Positions 61,358 through 64,000 of a stretch of DNA of 64,000 nucleotides are shown one piece after another; the stretch's first letter is position 1, and each line of letters opens with the position of its first letter. The position numbers were made by a program, and so were the translations under genes. The notes under the pieces were generated by a model, which had not been told where the DNA came from, did no database searches, and worked only from the letters and a program-made list of their open reading frames with translations. Location of the stretch: contig NZ_JXKQ01000003.1 of assembly GCF_001885945.1 (NCBI RefSeq), forward strand, positions 234,421 to 298,420, in the 5' to 3' direction. Source of the DNA: Enterococcus hermanniensis (lineage in GTDB: Bacteria; Bacillota; Bacilli; Lactobacillales; Enterococcaceae).

Positions 61358-62428
61358 ATGTTGAATGAAGAAAAAATTCGATCATATTTAGAAACTGAAA
61401 AACTGGATGCCTTTTTTATTGCTAAAGGAGTGAATGTTCGTTTTACTAGTGGGTGGACCGGAGACGATTCTTTTATTTTGATTACTCCAAGCGAAAAATA
61501 TTTTTTAACAGACCCGCGCTATACTGAACAAGCAGCACTTGAAGTACCCGAATATGAGATCATCAATTGGCGTTTACCAGGAAAAACTGTTGGTGACACG
61601 GTCGCAAATTTAACGGTCGAAAAGCAAATCAAAACAATTGCTTTTGAAGCGGATTATTTAACGTATGATATGTATGCTGATTTTACAACTAAATCATCTG
61701 CTGAATTTATTCAAGCCGGTGGTGTGATTGATCGGATGCGTGCCATCAAATCACCACAAGAAATCCAGTATATGCAAAATGCTTGCGAAATATCTTGTCG
61801 TGCGTTTAATCGAATACTATCAGACATTCATGTCGGTGTAACAGAGAAAGAATTAGCAGCGAAACTTTCGTTATACATGGTCCAAGAAGGAGCAGATACA
61901 CAGCCTTACGGAAATATTTTGATTTCTGGCGCAAATACCTCTTTGTTGCATGGAATCCCTTCAAAAAAGGCAATTGAGTATGGTGATTTTGTCTTGATGG
62001 ATTTTGGTTGTCAATATGAGGGATATATGTCTGATATGACTCGTACAGTAGTTGTTGGTAAAGCTTCAGAAAAACAAAAAGAGGTTTATGAGTTAGAAAA
62101 ACAGAGTTTGGAAGCGGCGGAAGCAGTCATGAAAAATGGGGCTGCAGTCAAAGATATTTATCAAGCTTCGCTGAAACCATTAGCGGGTACAGAATATCCC
62201 CAATATACTTATCGCAACATCGGACATAGTATTGGTTTATTTGTTCATGAACTTCCCTATATCGATGAACAGTACGAAGATGTTTTAGCGACGAATATGG
62301 TTATGACGATCGAGCCAGGAATCTATATTCCTGATTGGGGTGGCGTGAGAATCGAAGACCAAGTTTTGATTACCGAAAATGGATATGAAAATATGATCAG
62401 TATTCCACATGATTTGATTGAATTATAA
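61358..62428 (+). CDS. M24-family Xaa-Pro aminopeptidase
   Basis: 356 residues. A creatinase-like N-domain (about 1-125) precedes the metallopeptidase domain. Metal ligands are seen in LMDFGCQYEGYMSDMTRT, GHSIGLFVHELPYI, MTIEPGIYIP and VRIEDQVLI. It removes N-terminal residues before proline in the cytoplasm and is similar to PepQ/PepP-type enzymes of lactic bacteria. GGGAGG lies 12 bp before the ATG. A cre site lies in the promoter region. Confidence 0.92.
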   Translation: MLNEEKIRSYLETEKLDAFFIAKGVNVRFTSGWTGDDSFILITPSEKYFLTDPRYTEQAALEVPEYEIINWRLPGKTVGDTVANLTVEKQIKTIAFEADYLTYDMYADFTTKSSAEFIQAGGVIDRMRAIKSPQEIQYMQNACEISCRAFNRILSDIHVGVTEKELAAKLSLYMVQEGADTQPYGNILISGANTSLLHGIPSKKAIEYGDFVLMDFGCQYEGYMSDMTRTVVVGKASEKQKEVYELEKQSLEAAEAVMKNGAAVKDIYQASLKPLAGTEYPQYTYRNIGHSIGLFVHELPYIDEQYEDVLATNMVMTIEPGIYIPDWGGVRIEDQVLITENGYENMISIPHDLIEL

Positions 62429-62449
62429 GCTTGGGTTAAGCTATACTAA

Positions 62450-62483
62450 TAACGACGACAGCAAAAGCTGCCGTCGTTTTTTT
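62450..62483 (+). terminator. Terminator after the M24 peptidase gene
   Basis: AACGACGACAGC pairs with GCTGCCGTCGTT, one mismatch, followed by a T-run. Confidence 0.85.
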
Positions 62484-62500
62484 ACAGAGGAGGGAAGCGG

Positions 62501-63262
62501 ATGGATGAGCAGGCATGCTTTGATTTAGTCTATGATATTGGCGAGACCTTATTAAAAAATGGCGCTGAAATTAAACGGATTGAAACAACGATTCGTCATA
62601 TCGCTGCCGCATTAGAATTAAAAGAATTTGATAGTTTCGTCTTAATCAATGGCATTTTTATGACAGCACGTTTGGCAGATAAAACTGTTCAAGCACGAGT
62701 ACGAGATATTCCGATATCACCGATTAATTTGGGGAGAATCGAACAAATCAATACGTTATCCCGTCGATTAACTGAAAAACGCTTGAGTCCTGAAGATGCG
62801 CACCTTTGGTTGCAACAAATCAAACAAGAGTCATTTGCTTCACCACCATTGAAAATTTTTGCTTATGCCTTTGGGAGTGCTAGTTTTTGCTTTATATTTG
62901 GTGGTAGTTTCTTTGATGCGATTGGGGCACTTTTCTTAGGGGTGCTACTAGCTTTATTTTCTATGTACTTATTACCTAAGTTCAATTTATCAGATATTAT
63001 TTTAACGATTGCCTGTAGCGGATTTGTTAGTATTCTTGCTTGTCTATTCGTTCATTTTTTTCCGGTCCTTCAGCTGACTAGTTTAATTACTGGCGGAATC
63101 ATTTCCCTATTACCAGGAGTCGCAATCGTCAATGGTATCCGCTATTTATTTGACGGCGATTATAGTTCTGGTTGGGGACAGATTGTGAATGCGCTGATTA
63201 CGGCACTTTGTGTTTCAGTTGGAGTAGGTTTAGTGCTACAAGTGTTTGATATGTTGTACTAA
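62501..63262 (+). CDS. ThrE/YjjP-type exporter, large subunit
   Basis: 253 residues of the ThrE N-domain family (PF06738). An N-terminal cytoplasmic part with GETLLKNGAEIKRIETTIRH is followed by five membrane helices with LLPGVAIVNGIRYLFDGDYS. The single-chain ThrE of Corynebacterium exports threonine and serine; in Firmicutes and E. coli (YjjP/YjjB, succinate) the two parts are separate genes. GAGGAGGG precedes the ATG. The small subunit follows 52 bp downstream. Confidence 0.88.
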   Translation: MDEQACFDLVYDIGETLLKNGAEIKRIETTIRHIAAALELKEFDSFVLINGIFMTARLADKTVQARVRDIPISPINLGRIEQINTLSRRLTEKRLSPEDAHLWLQQIKQESFASPPLKIFAYAFGSASFCFIFGGSFFDAIGALFLGVLLALFSMYLLPKFNLSDIILTIACSGFVSILACLFVHFFPVLQLTSLITGGIISLLPGVAIVNGIRYLFDGDYSSGWGQIVNALITALCVSVGVGLVLQVFDMLY

Positions 63263-63314
63263 AAAGCTGAAGGGGAATTTTGGTAGTGATTAGTCAAAAA
63301 TAGGAGGAAAGCAA

Positions 63315-63782
63315 TTGGTCAATTTAGTTTTGCAAGTAATCGCTGGTTTTTTAGGAACGATTTCCTTTGCAATTTTATTTGAGGTTCCACGCCGTTATTA
63401 CATTTATTGTGGTGTGATCGGAGCTTGTGGCTGGTTTATTTATTTGCTGATTATGCACTTTTTAGTTGCTCCAGTCATGGCGACATTTATCGCGTCATTA
63501 GTTTTGATCTATCTTTCGCGAGAAGCTTCCTTTGCTTTAAAAGCACCGGTTACGATTTTTTTGATTTGTGGTATTTTTTGTCTTGTACCCGGAATGGGTA
63601 TCTATAATTTTACGTACAGTTTTTTTATTGGTAATTCGATCGAAGCGGCTCAAATTGGTGTCCAAGTTTTGAAAATTGCAATCGCGATTGCAGTAGGCAT
63701 CACGATTGGTTATGAATTATCACCCCGGTTTTTTTATTCCTATCATAAAATGCAAAAAAACAGATTAGTTGAAGAAAAGTAG
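63315..63782 (+). CDS. ThrE/YjjB-type exporter, small subunit
   Basis: 155 residues, five membrane helices, matching ThrE_2/DUF3815. It starts with TTG at 63315 (GGAGG 7 bp upstream). LQVIAGFLGTISFAILFEVP, CGVIGACGWFIYLL and CLVPGMGIYNFTYSF are typical. It should pair with the upstream YjjP-type protein. A terminator hairpin begins at the stop codon. Confidence 0.87.
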   Translation: MVNLVLQVIAGFLGTISFAILFEVPRRYYIYCGVIGACGWFIYLLIMHFLVAPVMATFIASLVLIYLSREASFALKAPVTIFLICGIFCLVPGMGIYNFTYSFFIGNSIEAAQIGVQVLKIAIAIAVGITIGYELSPRFFYSYHKMQKNRLVEEK

Positions 63783-63811
63783 CTTTGTTATATAACAGAG
63801 CTGCTTTTTTT
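63781..63811 (+). terminator. Terminator after the ThrE pair
   Basis: AGCTTTGTTATATAACAGAGCT, then GCTTTTTTT. The remaining 189 bp to the window end hold no recognisable gene. Confidence 0.8.
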
Positions 63812-64000
63812 GTACATAGATCTTTATTTAGTTTTAAAATAATTGTTATTAAATTAGTGGAAATTAAAAATAACCTTTTTTATAAAGTTCATCTTATCGA
63901 ACCAAACTATTTTCTAAATAAAAAATGGCTAAATGAAAAAGAGAATATTCCTTATAATTAGCGCAATTAGAAATAATTGTAAAGGGCCACGATAAAATGT

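Overview
The window looks like enterococcal DNA (low GC, Gram-positive style ribosome binding sites, Lactobacillales gene families such as a Met T-box metNIQ operon, CcpA-type sites, a ComK-like protein and an LlaJI-type restriction system). The species cannot be fixed from sequence alone. The central observation is that it carries a complete plasmid-type replication and partition core (ParA, a ParB-like protein, arrays of GTTTAC repeats, a RepA_N initiator with an antisense-RNA-like leader) embedded among metabolic genes that would normally be called chromosomal. This suggests a megaplasmid or chromid, or an integrated RepA_N plasmid.

Layout. 1-5.2 kb: tail of a membrane protein, then a MacB-like ABC exporter (permease, ATPase, small protein) divergent from an OmpR/HisKA two-component system. 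5.2-15.2 kb: a ureide/carbamoyl catabolic operon (AllF-AllG fusion, carbamate kinase, transporter, cytosine-deaminase-like amidohydrolase, AllH/DUF2877) divergent from a PucR-type regulator and an alpha/beta hydrolase. 15.4-24.7 kb: a B. subtilis-type thymidylate synthase, a degenerate IS200, a four-gene LlaJI-like restriction-modification operon, a shattered large serine recombinase and the 5' stub of a type I hsdM gene, together a decayed defence island. 24.8-28.9 kb: a membrane-anchored hypothetical protein, an ASCH protein, TetR plus MATE exporter with three operator palindromes, and a YrhK protein. 28.9-34 kb: an Rnf-related redox locus (ApbE, NusG-II protein, Gx/HepS-I-like protein, RnfC, RnfD, and a membrane protein broken by an in-frame TGA).

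34-40.2 kb: GNAT, ComK-like protein, CDF transporter, then a leader-peptide-controlled operon of a BASS transporter and a GldA/HcxA-like dehydrogenase. 40.3-45.4 kb: three secreted proteins sharing DUF5648 repeats, one of them a 5'-nucleotidase. 45.7-50.8 kb: glutathione-dependent formaldehyde detoxification, thioesterase, AI-2E family transporter, hemolysin III. 50.9-55.1 kb: Met T-box metQNI operon divergent from a second HcxA-like dehydrogenase. 55.1-59.1 kb: replication/partition core. 59.1-63.8 kb: CLC channel, TPP-riboswitch thiamine-binding protein, M24 peptidase and a split ThrE-type exporter.

The genes group into substrate-linked modules. The ureide operon should release carbamoyl phosphate and harvest ATP through carbamate kinase. 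The two HcxA-like dehydrogenases and the BASS carrier point to 2-oxo/2-hydroxy acid handling. Functional assignments are from motif reading and known families; no database search was run.
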